From the NCBI GenBank assembly GCA_030052745.1, contig JANBVO010000023.1, forward strand, positions 186,001 through 250,000: 64,000 nt of DNA, written 5' to 3'. Shown piece after piece: positions 33,096 through 44,693 of the stretch (the first letter of the stretch is position 1; each line of letters opens with the position of its first letter). The notes beneath the pieces were generated by a model that searched no databases, had not been told where the DNA came from, and worked only from the letters and a program-made list of their open reading frames with translations. This stretch comes from Pleurostoma richardsiae (taxonomy: Eukaryota > Ascomycota > Sordariomycetes > Calosphaeriales > Pleurostomataceae). The translations under genes were made by a program, and so were the position numbers.

Positions 33096-35903
33096 CTATT
33101 TGAAGTTCTCCGGGTGCAAGATACCCGCCATGTTGCCCTCCTGGACGCGCTTCAGCGTCAGGGCGGCGATCAGGGCCGCGCCGACACCGGAGCCGTCCTC
33201 GGCGGCCAGGATCTCAATCGGGTCCTCTTCCGTCGTGTTCGTCTTGACCGGCCAGTCGAGGATCTCCCGCAGGGCGACAGCACCGCGGGCCTTGAAATGG
33301 GGATATTTGTTGAAGACAGAGCCATCGGCACCGACGTGGCACGAATCGTAGCCTTTCTTCTTGCAGATGGCGGCGACGCCGCAGGCAGACAGGCGCGCGG
33401 CACGGGTGCCGATGAGCTCGGCGGTCTTACGGATAAGCTCAAGCTCGGGCTTGTTGGGGCGCAGGTTCAGCTTCTCCACGAACAGGTCGAAGGTCTCCTG
33501 CAAATTCTCGAACGGGTCACTGCAAGACTGGTTAGCGGATGACAGAACTTGCACGGGCGCAGAAGCATAAGCATTCTCACTCTTCGATGGCAGAGAGGAA
33601 GGAGGAATCCAAGCTGTAGGCCCGGCGGAGCTTGGAGATGTCTTGGCCTTCGAAGATGTTGACGGCGTGGTTGTCATGCAGGTCAACCAGGACCAGCCGG
33701 AAGATCTCGCCTAGATACAGACCCGCAATCATCTTCTCAAAAGCCTGCTGGCCCGGCCGCGGTGAGTCCTTGTCGATGACGACGTCGTACTTGGTCAGCG
33801 GCAATACGGCGTGCTCGTTGTCGAAGGCTCCCCACTCGCAGTTGATGGCCATAGGGCAGTCGGGGGGGAGATTCATGTTGGCAAGCTTGGGGATGTACTT
33901 GCACTCCTCCATGTAGGCAGCGTTGCAGCCCGTGCCAAAGATACAACCAATTCTCATCTTAGGATCGGTATATGCCGAGGCAATAAGCGTGCCCGTTGTG
34001 TCGTTGATCAGGGCGGTGACCTTAATCGGCACGCCCTACAAGGGTATTAGCTAGGACCGTCGCAGTGAAGATACGTGTTTCTTACCCGTCTTGCCAGCGC
34101 CTCCTCGAACATGGGGACCACGTTCTTGCCCTCGACCCCGTCGATATCGAAGCCCTTCGTCCATCTCTGCAAGACTCCCTCATCGATGTAGTGCTGGGTT
34201 GCAGGGTACGAGAAGGTGAAACCGAGAGGCAGCTTCTCCAGCTTTGTGGCGTCTCCATGGTGCGTCTCGATGAACTGCTGCAGGCAGTCGGCGATGTATT
34301 CCCACAGCTCATCCGAGTCCCCCGTCTTGAGCTCCTCGGGCATGCGATACTTGGACTGGATAATGTCGAATTCGGACTTCTGGTCGGTCAGGGTGATCTC
34401 GCAGACCCGGAGGTTCGTTCCGCCCATGTCTAGCGCCAGGTAGGTCCCTGTCTCGTAGCCGGTGGGGAAGCCCATAACCCAAGTGGGGTTCATCGGCTAG
34501 TGATGCAGTTAGCAAACCGCGACCCAAAAGTGCATTAGCATCATGATGATGACGCAGCAATTGAAGTAATCGATAGAGTGAAAGCGTTTGGGGATCGCTA
34601 GCATCGGAAAGAGGTAGGCAGCCGGATCCTAAGCTTCAAAGCTCTAGATCAGGGGATCAGGGGCACTCACGATGCTGCCGCCCTTGACACTCAAACCTGG
34701 ATGACGTCAGTTACCGAGCACCGAGTTGAGCCGCATTCAAGGCTATTCTCACCCTTTTCCAACTCCTTGACAAAGTGATCGGTGATTTGCTTCAGCTTCT
34801 CGCGAGGGACCGTGAATATCTCCTCCAACTGCTTGATCTCCTGAAGGAGGTCCTTGGGGACATCGGCCATAGAGCCTTTCAGACGCATAGATGTCAGCAA
34901 AGTGCTTGAAACGCTTTCAAGACGGCAAACCAAAGGGCCAAAGAGACCAGACCATCTTGATGTTTGTGGTGATGATATGAATGATTGCGGCCTTTCGGAG
35001 ACATGGCCATGTCGTGGTATGGAAGAGCCGTTGTCTGCAACATGGTCGCGATTCTATGCGCAGCTTGCGCAGCTCGAGAACTTCAGGTGATGGGCGATGT
35101 TTGGAGGAGAAAGAGAGCAGCAGGATTTGAGTTTGATATGCTTTCGGGAGAGTTTCCAAGGTCGCCGAGAACGGTTGAGGAATGGGAGGTGTTCAGGAAT
35201 GGTAGGAATGCTGTCACCACGGGTGGAGTAGCCGAGGAAACGGTCCGGGTTGGGCTAAGGTACTTGGGGTAGAGAGACACAAGGGGGGGTCCGGAATGAC
35301 GTGAGGAGCTGGAGGAGATGTGACAAGGTTGTCGGGGGTGGAGGGAATAGTAAAGTATAAAGATCAGGTTGCCCAAACAAGCAATCCCGGTCCAGGCGAA
35401 GGAAGGGCTAAAATATGGGTGGTATGTATTTGGCTTTTGGAGGTTTCGTGGGAACACTCACAGCTCTCACACACCCATCCGCCCATGAGTTGGTGTTGCC
35501 GCAGCTTGCCGCAACTTGGGATGTGGCACACGAGCAACCTCTCGGCCATCACCACCTCCAAGGCTCCTCCTCCCACAGGCATGGCACATCGATAACTCGA
35601 GGAAAGGGCAACTCGTCCTTCTAGGCTCAATCTCGTCCCACCAGGAGGATCTAGGTCGCACAGCCATGTCACCCCCGCATGATGCAGAAGAAGCAGCAAC
35701 AAAGACAACCATAGATATGTCTTCTCTTGTCGCGGCGACCGAGCAATCCGCTCAATCACAGACAACGGCGCATCCGCAGAAGCAGCAGTAGCAGCAAAAT
35801 CGGCAATTGACGGACCAGGATGGTGGGATCAGGTAAAGAAAACACCTATCAACGTACCAGTTCCCTTGCGGGAGGGAGGCTTCTTGGGGCCTAGACCGAC
35901 CAT
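33096..35903 (-). CDS. HXK1: Hexokinase
   Basis: Phosphorylates glucose and fructose, the first step of glycolysis. Six exons: 35903-35858, 34875-34753, 34696-34671, 34496-34086, 34035-33581 and 33519-33096, giving 494 aa. The first exon encodes MVGLGPKKPPSRKGT, matching the N-terminus I recall for ascomycete hexokinase (MVGLGPRRPPSRKGS in Aspergillus), and is separated by a 982-bp intron. Exon 3 has only 26 bp. Motifs: phosphate 1 loop LALDMGGTNLRV, the sugar-binding LGFTFSYPATQ with WTKGF, INDTTGTL and GCIFGTGCNAAY. An in-frame ATG at 34870 (MADVPKDLL) inside exon 2 could serve a shorter 479-aa form if transcription starts inside the long intron. It is convergent with RMT2. Confidence 0.95.
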
Positions 35904-37306
35904 TGTTTTCCAATCAAGTGCCTGATAGATAAGGTAGGGATTGTTTCCGAGATCGCGCCCCGCGTTAGAGGTAGCTGGCGTGAATGCACTGTACTGTTCC
36001 TGGGTAACTTGGTTGAGGTCTCAGCCTTGGTTGGGGTGGAAACGCGAGCTCCGGCTTGGGCTTTGGAGGTGACGATGCCAATATGTACAGTCTGACGGGG
36101 AGACACGCAGACAGGCGTAAAAAAGCGCAACCTTAGTGGTCAGGAGACACCCGCTTTTTTGGCGTGTTGAGCGGTCAGGCGCGATGAAAAGAATCACTGG
36201 AGTCAGGCAAGGTAAAGTCCAAGTTTGGTAGCGTGTCTGGGGGGCCGAGAACAACAGCTAGGGTGGTCTAGCGGAGCCCCGTGGGAGAGCTCAAGCTGTA
36301 TATAAAGAGCGAGAATTTCAGCTTTACTCCCCAGCCAACCCAGGGTACTTCTTTTCCCGCGAAGTAGCACCGGGGCACCGACGACATTACTATGTTATTA
36401 AGCTTTTTCAGAGCAGGCGACGCTCCTACTTATGAGCGGGTAGCTGAGCGGATGCAAGCGGGGAATTACTCAGCTCAGCAGCAGATTCCCGCTCTTACCT
36501 CGAGCAATGGATATCGGAATAAGCCAGCCGGGCAGCGTCTGTGTAAGCCTGCATGTCCTTCTCTAACTCCGTGTTTCACCAACTCTAGACGTAGTGAGCA
36601 GCTAGACGGTCCTCTTGAGACCTGGTACCTGATGGGATACATCATAGCTAAGAGGGGTTGAGGGGTCGAAGGGCAGGAGTGATGCAAATGCCTTTGAGCT
36701 GCCCCTCATGGGCCGGTCCTAGTGGCAAGTTGGGCCACACCCGCAAGCCATTAATGGTGAGTCCAGCCGAGTCTCTAGACCACTATGAACTGCCGTGATG
36801 TTGCGGGAAGTTATCTTGATAACTGCCCAACTAGGCATCGTTCCAGATAGAGATGGTCCCCCACGATTTGCGTGGACCTGCTCGATCTCACGAGACTCTA
36901 GTAGGAGGCATTTATGCTTCTCTTTTCTGAATTGGCTCTGAGCTGAAGGTCGTCGTCACTTCGGCCAAACCCCGGCCACCCCACTAGGCCGGAAGCGTAG
37001 GTATGTACTGTTATGCGCACAGGCCACAGATACCTGGGTACATCAGTGGGTATTAAGCCACGTGTGGCGTCGGGGCGGATCATTATTGGTACCTCATCTC
37101 TGGAGCTCCAATAGAGCAACGTAAGCCTTAACGAGCTGCCGCGCTGTCCTGTCCGTTCAAGCCAACGTGAAGCACGAAAGTGACGACGATGGAATGAGCA
37201 CCCAATTGCGCAACAACCAGGAAATCGTTTGTCGATTGTCAGTTAGCCTACACTTCCAGGGTTCAGGGCCGCTCTGGATGAGCGTGCTTTTCTTTTCTTC
37301 GTCAAA
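35904..37306. other. Divergent region hexokinase / OST1
   Basis: 1403 bp. A good TATA word TATATAAAG occurs on the plus strand near 36298-36306, followed 86 bp later by a short ORF (36392-36661, 89 codons) without recognised features. The remainder is unremarkable. It should contain the hexokinase promoter on the left and the OST1 promoter on the right. Confidence 0.45.
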
Positions 37307-38901
37307 ATGAAGCTCTTGGCAAGCTTGCCAGCGGCCTTTCTCTCACTGCTTGGAACCGCGAGCGCTGCAGCCACCAAGGTCTCCGAGGACGCCCTCCAGT
37401 CCACATTCACGCCTCCAGAAGTCTTCAAGAATGTCAACCTGGTGCATATAATATCACTTGAGAAAAGCTATGTGAAGGAGACGGTCAATGTCATTATCGA
37501 GAACATCGCTTCGACGCCACAGGATGAATACTATCTGCCCTTCACGGCAGACCAGATGTCGCGTATTGGTGGCGTGGAGGTCAAGGATAGAAAGGACGCT
37601 ACCCTCGGGCCATTGAGCGTGGAGGCTGCGGAATTTGACCCAGAGAGGTGAGTGAAGCAAGAATCCTGAACTGGATGAGAACGAGGAGTCTGATACTCGT
37701 CGGTCAGCGACATTCAATACTATCGCATCGAGCTCCCGACACCCCTCAAATCTGGCAGCCAACAGACCCTGGGCATCACATACTACTATCTGAGCGCCTA
37801 CTCGCCCTTGCCTGCGTCGATCAACCAAGATGATAGCCAGTTCCTGACATATTCGTTCTCGGCAATCTGCCCCTCGGCCTACGCCACAGAGAAGCAGAAG
37901 ACGGAGGTCAAGTTCCCGTCGTCCAACATTCCCGACTACACCAAGATAGCCAGCACGGGCGACGTCAAGGAGTTCCCTCAGAAGCAAGGCTCGAAGCTAA
38001 CGTATGGTCCCTTCGATGCGAAGCCCGCTGGCGCCGCATCCCCTGTCCAGGTTCGCTTCGAGTTTACCAAGCCCCTCCTCCACGTCTCTGAGCTCGAGCG
38101 CGACATCGAGGTCAGTCACTGGGGAGGCAATGTGGCCTTCGAGGAGAAGTACACCCTGTACCACCGCGGTGCCAATCTTTCTAGCCTCTTCAGTCGCGTC
38201 AAATGGCAGCAGCAGCAATACTATAACCCCAACTCATATGCGCTCAAGGAGATTCGGTTCCCGCTGCGGGTCGGCAGTGCTGACCCCTACTACTACGATG
38301 TCATCGGCAACGTCTCCACTTCGCGATTCCGCAGCAACAAGCGGGAGGCTCTCCTGGAGGTCAAGCCGCGATACCCCATCTTTGGCGGTTGGAAATACCC
38401 CTTCACGATTGGCTGGAACTCTGATGCGAAGAACTTCCTCAAGACTCTCTCGGGTGGAAATTACATCTTGAACGTCCCGTTCCTCGAGGGCCCAAAGCAG
38501 GCCGAGGGAGTTGAGTACGAGCACGTCCAGATCCGCGTTATCCTACCTGAAGGTGCCGAGTAAGTTCATCTTCCTCTCCAAGAAGCCATGCTGCGTTTAT
38601 CTGACATCGTACTTCCAGGAACGTCAAGTTCTCCACCACCATCCCGCCCTCGGCCATTGTGTCGACAGACATCGTGCTCCACAAGACGTTCCTGGACACC
38701 GTGGGGCGGACGACCCTGGTCATTAAGGCCCGCAACCTTGTGGATGACTTTCGTGATCGGGAGCTTGTTGTGTCCTACGACTACTCTGTCGTGGCCCTCC
38801 TGCGGAAGCCCTTCATTGTCTTCACCGGCATGATTGCCGTTTTCATCGGTGCTTGGATCATTGGAGGGGTGAAGTTGCAGTTCTCGGGCAAGAAGGCATG
38901 A
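37307..38901 (+). CDS. OST1: Oligosaccharyltransferase subunit Ost1 (ribophorin I)
   Basis: Subunit of the ER oligosaccharyltransferase that transfers N-glycans to Asn-X-Ser/Thr. Exons 37307-37647, 37708-38559 and 38619-38901 (introns 60 and 59 bp, phase 2) give 491 aa. A signal peptide covers about residues 1-21 (LLASLPAAFLSLLGTASAAA). The luminal ribophorin I domain has LHVSELERDIEVSHWGGN and VGSADPYYYDVIGNVSTS. A single C-terminal transmembrane helix (PFIVFTGMIAVFIGAWIIGG) is followed by a short KLQFSGKKA tail with a terminal lysine pair. Length is normal. Type I topology is expected. Confidence 0.96.
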
Positions 38902-40082
38902 TGGGTCGTCGTACCGGTAGAGGAGGGAGCGGAGGATATACCGCTTTTGTAGAATGTACCAACATATGCACGGGATTCCAAAAGGAAAATGAATTATGGC
39001 TTGCTTTGCGTAACATTATGATACCAGGATTTCTGTCTACGGTACCCGTGAGCTGCAAGTCATCTGCACTCTGGCCAGGGAATGAACAGTGCGAACTGTC
39101 GTACCTGGAAGGCCGGCAGTCGAAAAGGGGGGGCATGGCCGGTTCATTAGCCTCCTGCAGGTTGACGTCGCCACCATCCTCTCAGCGCCTCGTATCGCGC
39201 CAAAAATACCAGCTTGCCAACAGTCTTTTCTTGGAACGCATCTGCAAAACGAGATATCGAACGGACGGTATCACTGAACTTCATCTGCATGTATTGCTTG
39301 CGGCCCTCGTGTTCTGCAAGATTATGCGGGAAGCAAGCGGCGAGTTACCCATTGAGTGGGAACTGCCAGGCGCCGAGGACGATTTTGGCCACCAGCCCCC
39401 GTAATTGGGGGTTAGCCATGGGCCGACTTCGTGTCTCCCGAAAGACTCATTCCAGCTCAAGTGCCTGCATCAAGTGATGACGCCGCCAGAAACCGGTATG
39501 AAGAGGCTCTCCGGTGGGACTCACCATCGTGGCTGGACAAGCGTCCCAGCTCGCTTACAAGCGCTCATGCAGGAGTTCCACGCTATCATTTCAGGGTCTC
39601 GCAGGGTCTAGGGGTCCCCCTTGTCCTACAGCCGGAATCGAGATGGTGTGCAGCCCGAGAAGATGTGGTACAGTTGTAGGGGTGACGCGGGAGGGAGCCG
39701 AGCCACTGACGAGCAGCCAACATTCCCCGGAGGCCACGCCCGGGGCAACATCAGATCGCGGGCTGTCGGCTCGTAAACCTGGTCTGCCTGCCATGGCGTC
39801 AAGCCCCCTTCTCGGTGAGAGTCCCGTCTGCCTGGAGCCCACGATAAATACCTCCTTAGTTGTCCCTCCATCGCTGAGTCTTTCCACCGTTGCTTACTTG
39901 CTGTCAAACATATCACGACATATTATTATTGCCTGACTCACCCATCTTGGCAACTTTGCCCGGTCATATCTGGTCATCTATATAGACGTCTATCTGCTCA
40001 CTCAACTGGTAGCCTGTTCTCTTCCAACAGTCTGCTACACTCTTCTCCCAATAACCTATCCACAACAAGACACGGAAACAAG
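38902..40082. other. Intergenic region OST1 / small His-rich gene
   Basis: 1181 bp. A TATATAG word at 39979-39985 lies about 100 bp before the next ATG, followed by a C/T/A-rich leader. ORFs across 39404-39936 overlap in several frames and look like chance. Confidence 0.45.
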
Positions 40083-40289
40083 ATGTGCTTCTCGGCCGAG
40101 CCCAGGAGGTCTAAATATTATTATCGCGAGGAGATCATCCCTGTGAGGCACCACCACAACTACTCGCGGACCCAGCCAGCGCGGGCCAGCTACCACAGCT
40201 CGCACTCGCACCACAGCCACAGCCGCAGCCCGCGGGCCAGCGGGCAGCAGGTTGTGTACGAGCGGTCGAGCCGCACGCGATATGTCTAG
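40083..40289 (+). CDS. Small His/Ser/Arg/Tyr-rich protein (68 aa)
   Basis: A short intact ORF beginning MCFSAEPRRSKYYYREEIIP and continuing with His-Ser-rich repeats (SYHSSHSHHSHSRS) to SSRTRYV. No signal peptide or membrane segment. Support: a TATA word about 100 bp upstream, a typical fungal CAACAAGACA-type leader directly before the ATG, and high GC and codon bias inside the ORF that fall off outside it. I recall similar tiny MCF-start basic proteins in other ascomycetes, but cannot verify this. Function is unknown. His-rich metal binding is only a guess. Confidence 0.6.
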   Translation: MCFSAEPRRSKYYYREEIIPVRHHHNYSRTQPARASYHSSHSHHSHSRSPRASGQQVVYERSSRTRYV

Positions 40290-41590
40290 ATGGCGTCTTT
40301 GACGAACGCTGGAAAAGAGGCGGTTTATAATGGTTTGGGCTTGAGAATCACCTTTCCGTGGCCTATAACACTTCTTGTCCTGGCCGTGTATACGGAGCGG
40401 GCCTTTAGTGCCACAGCGGAGGGAGTCAGAATGGCTTGAGATATGATCTTTCTGTGTTTGGCTGCTTGTGTTACACTATGAATATTTCTGGACTAAGGCG
40501 CCGGGCGAGGACCTAGGAAATGGCGGAAGGAAAATAAGCCCGGGAAATGGTGGCTTCGTCATTCAGCGACAGAGACACATGAGACTTGGTGTTCAGATGA
40601 AGGAAATATGGTTGTTGGTCAGTCTTTAGACGTTGAGGAACGGTGTCAGATCGCCATGGATTAGCTAGCAGCGCGATCTGCGCCCTCTGACAAGAAGAGA
40701 ACATAAAAGACGATTGGACGCCTCGCTGTTTCACCATTTGCGATGACGAACCTGCCTCTGGTGGAGAGATGTGATGCAGAAGCTGGGGAAGCAGTCGCGG
40801 ACTCCCACGGGTGAGTGCGGGGTCTGAAGGTGGGATGAAAGCGTCCACTGCAGCCAAGCGATGATGTCATACTTCACCATTCCTCGCGAGCTTCCGAAGC
40901 TTCCTGCCGGCCGTGATATCATCATGTTTCTGCACGAGACTTTGCTGCGGTGGCTCCCGCAATCAGATGCGGCAGGAAGCAAGGGAGATAAGTTCCCGCA
41001 GTATTCAGCTTACAGATCGAGCATATACGTAGCTTCCACTATCGTCACCAGGATATCCCGAGGAGGACTCAGTTCGACTTACACGACGGCCCTGAGACTG
41101 TGACCCTCTGTACCTCCAGCTTACGTACCTCATCCCATTGCATCCACCTCGCCTTGAAAGACCCTGCTGTGCACACGCAGTGCGTCAGTTATATCATCGT
41201 CAGCGGTACCTCTATAGCTTGGCTGCAAGGCTGAGACTGTACATCATCGTCTTCTCCGATACCCTCCAAACACTTGCTCAACAGAACACCCTTGCTGAAG
41301 AGATACACCATCTCCACCAAAAGAACTTCCTGTACTGGTAAGAAGATCTCCACAGGCATGTCTGCTGCAGCTCCTCAAAGCGAAGCTGCTCTTCGACATC
41401 CCTGCCCCCTGGCATCGCTCCCATGTCCAGCTGTCGTATGCCATGCATCCCCGACTGTCTTCGTGCATGCATCCAATGCACTGCCAAATATCTGGGACCG
41501 CAGATTGACGAGAAACAAGGCAGAAGAAACCTACGGCATTCCCATCTGCCTGCTTAGTCCAGCCAAGTACTCTAGGCACCGCAATCCGCA
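40290..41590. other. Intergenic region and probable long leader of the eisosome gene
   Basis: 1301 bp without convincing coding capacity. The right part (41105-41590) is C/T-rich and may be transcribed leader. An ORF reading through 41274-41690 crosses the predicted intron and has no conserved features. Confidence 0.45.
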
Positions 41591-42804
41591 ATGTAAGTCA
41601 CATCCGGGCATCCGGGCATGGGGCTTCACACTCTGCTTCTATACTCTGTCGCATCCAGGCACTGCAAAGGATGCCATGCATCACGTGTAGGTTCACATGC
41701 TCACCATATCCAGGAACCGCGCACTTTCCATCCGCTCCAACAAGAACAGCGGCGGTGCCGGGGGTAGCTCCTCGGGCCGCCGCGGCTTCTCCTTCGCCTC
41801 CCTCCGCGGCACCGTGCAGCCGGAGCTCTCGCGCAAGTTGTACCGGCTGATCAAGTCGGAGAACAACCTCATCAGCGCGCACGAGGCGGCCGGCAAGGAA
41901 CGGGTGTCCATCGCGACGCAGCTCTCCGAGTGGGGCGAGCAGACGGGCGACGAGGCCATCTCCGACGTGAGCGACAAGGTCGGCGTCGTGCTCTCGGAGA
42001 TCGGCGAGCAGGAGGACTCGTACGCGCATGCCCTCGACGACAGCCGCGGCGTCCTCAAGCAGATCCGCAACACCGAGAAGAGCGTGCAGCCCAGCCGCGA
42101 CGGCAAGGCCAAGATCGCCGACGAGATCGCCCGGCTCAAGAGCAAGGAGCCGGAGAGCACCAGGCTCGTCACGCTCGAGCAGGAGCTCGTTAGGGCTGAG
42201 GCAGAGAACCTGGTCGCCGAGGCGCAGTTGACGAACGTCGTACGTATCCTGACACACAACCTTTGCCAGGTGGAAGCTCCGCTAAAACGTCTGTCAGACC
42301 CGTCAGAAGCTGAAGGAGGCCTATGAGGCCGAGTTCGCCGCCATCATCGAGCGCGCAGAGAAGCAGATCATCCTGGCCCGCCACGGCCGCCGCCTGCTGC
42401 GGCTCCTGGACGACTCTCCCGTCGTTCCCGGCGACACGCGCCCGGCATACACCCACGGCGCCCAGGCTCGCCAGATCCTCAACGACGCCGAGGACGACCT
42501 GCGTGACTGGCGCCCCGAGGCGGACAACGACGATGAGGCCGCCGCCGCACAGCCTGCCAGTGGCGCGGACAAGATCCCTGTCCAGCAGAGCAGCGCAGGG
42601 GCTGCCACCGGGACGTCCACGGCAGCGACTGACACGTCCACGTCTGCTGGTGGCGGTGCCGGCCCGGAGGAGTTGGTGTGGGGCTCTGGTGGTGCTAATG
42701 CTGCGACGGATGCAGCGACACCGAGCCAAGGTAAGCATGGTGATGCTGGCGTCGGTGGTGCTCGCGAAGACTAACAGCTAGCTGCAGCATCCACAACAGC
42801 TTGA
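41591..42804 (+). CDS. PIL1: Eisosome core component Pil1/Lsp1-like (BAR domain)
   Basis: Self-assembling BAR-domain protein of plasma-membrane eisosomes. Exons 41591-41592 (AT), 41714-42239, 42298-42730 and 42788-42804 give 325 aa. The initiator codon is split: AT|gtaagt... at 41592/41593 joins ...tccag|G AAC CGC at 41713/41714 to make M-N-R-A-L-S-I-R, the start I recall for this filamentous-fungal paralogue. An in-frame ATG at 41697 inside the intron would instead give MLTISRNRALSI. The Pil1 domain has PELSRKLYRLIKSENN, SEWGEQTGDEAISDVSDK, IRNTEKSVQPSRD and VTLEQELVRAEAENLVAEAQL. The C-terminal Ala/Thr/Gly tail is low complexity. The last acceptor is uncertain: 42781, 42787 and 42777 are all AGs, the first two in the same frame. 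Confidence 0.88.
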
Positions 42805-43276
42805 GAGCTTGACAGTGTTGCGCTTCGCAAACTGAATCTTGCTTTTTCTTAGGGCACGTTCGAGGGAAAGGGCGAGAATGTCTGAAGGAAAGGAGGTCTT
42901 GTATTGTCTCTAGGAGCGATGTCTACTTGTACCATCACTTACTTACGCGAGTCTCCTATCAGTGGTTAGGGAAGTGGGTTTTTATCAGTTTCGGTTCGCG
43001 CGTGGTTAGGTGCAAGGGGCAGTTAAGTTGTGAGAACACGTCTTGATTCGTTGCGTATCATTATGGATTCATCAGTCAGTAAAACCAACCCAACTCCGAG
43101 GATTAAGAACGATCGTTCACTGCGCCAGCCACTCTGGTATTGTAAATGCAGAAAGAGAAGGGGGAAAAGGAACAAACAGACGCCCTCCTACGCCATGCTC
43201 CGCTTCGCTATCGTAAAACAGGTAAGGAGACATACACTGAGGAACTGAATATAGAGACAGAAAAGAAAAGAACTAA
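42805..43276. other. Convergent intergenic region (eisosome gene / SH3 gene)
   Basis: 472 bp of presumed 3' UTRs, AT-rich toward 43260. Nothing specific. Confidence 0.5.
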
Positions 43277-44693
43277 TCACTCATTAAAACGATCACCAAC
43301 ACGAGCGGCCAGCTGGAGCACCGTGATCGCCTGGACCACCGACCCGAAGAAGCCCAGCAGCGGCGAGGCCGCGGCGTCGCGGACGTAGACCGCCACCGAC
43401 GTGAAGTTGAGCACCACGGCCGCCGCGCAGAGCAGCGCGACCCACAGCGCCGACACCGTCCTGCCCGCGCTCCGCTTCTTGGTGCTGGCAGTGTCCTCAT
43501 CGGTGCCGCCATCGGGGAGGGCGACCTCGCTGTCGACTACCGGCACAGCCAACCGCGCCGCAGCCGCGGTGGGGGCCAGCCCTGTGTAGGTAGTCAGCAG
43601 CTGCATGAGCAGCGACTGGACGGCGGTGTAGAAGTCCGGGTCGGAAGGGGACCCGGGGAGGTGTGACGCTACGACGTAGGCGCGGAATTGCAAACAACAG
43701 GAGGCGAGGGACACGAGGAAGGTGAGGTTGCGCAGGGTGGGGTAGCTGAGGAGGAGGGCGTGGAGGAGCGAGCGGTGCTGGGTAGGAGAGCAAGACGGGG
43801 GAGGAAAGGATGGGGACGGCGAGAGGGTGGTGCCGGTCAGGGCAGTAGAGGTCCGAGAATAGGGGGTTGAAGGGCTGCTCGGGAACTTGCCTAATGGTTT
43901 GGCACTATTAGTCCACTGCATGTGCACTTCTGTGTTGTACGAAAGATGGATAATGTCTCACTAACCGTTCCAGGCATCGAAAGCGAAGTTTGTGACCTCG
44001 AGAAGGCTGCGGAGCGTGGTCTGCATGCACAAGGCATTCTCGAGGACCGAAGGCATGACCTTGGCGTGCTTCCGGATCTCGGTGACAAGGTCGCCCACGA
44101 ACTGGTCGAGCCTCTCCGCGAAGCCCCGCAGCTTCGTCCGGCAGAGGACGAAGTCGTTGGGGTCGACGCGCTTCTCCTCGAAGGCGCCGACGAAGCTGCG
44201 GACACACTTCTCCCAGATACCCCCGGCGCAGCCGGAGCTGAGGTACGACAGTGCACCTCTGCTGTTTAGGGTCTCCTCGCGCTTCTGGAGAGACCGCCGG
44301 TCATCCTCCGAGGGGAGATGCGAGGATTTGGCGATGAGCATGTCCATCCTGCAGCAGACTGAGGCAGTCTCGAGAAGGGCTCTGTTAAGAGACGACTCAT
44401 AGGTCCGTGGGACGCTGCTATAGCCTATCAAGGAGTATCAATGTCTGATTATGACTTAGATACTGGGAGGGAGATTTCATACGCTTTGGGAACTTCCCCT
44501 CAGCCCCTCCTTGGCTCAGGTTCTGGCCCCAGCACCATCCATGCCCCAATTCGGACACGAGGATGTAGTCGCCCTGCGAGAAACGGAGCTCGTCAGGAGT
44601 TCTGGGGTTGAAGTCGTCTTGCAGCCTTGTTAGCCACGACGATCCATAGTCTCCACAGTTGCACTTACAGGGAGCTATCAGGATCCTGGTCAT
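43277..44693 (-). CDS. SH3-domain protein with C-terminal membrane segments, unknown function
   Basis: Four exons, 44693-44669, 44617-44483, 44424-43966 and 43890-43277 (introns 51, 58 and 75 bp), give 410 aa. Removing the first intron (gtaagt...ctaac...gcaag) creates the textbook SH3 start APYDFNPRTPDELRFSQGD, and the domain closes with HGWCWGQ and GKFPKRY (about residues 4-55). It is followed by an all-helical region with VDPNDFVLCRTKLRGFAERL, a Ser/Pro linker (207-245), and three hydrophobic stretches at about 259-280, 351-376 and 383-402 that could be membrane helices. I do not recognise the family. A membrane-anchored adaptor is an inference. Pex13 also combines SH3 and membrane helices but in the opposite order, so it is not a match. 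Confidence 0.75.

Noticed and set aside
36410-36520. Possible tRNA-like GGTAGCTGAGCGG segment
   Set aside because: No acceptor-stem pairing or B-box at suitable distance could be found by eye.
41274-41690. 138-codon ORF before the eisosome gene
   Set aside because: It crosses the well-formed gtaagt donor at 41593 and shows no conserved sequence. More likely leader.
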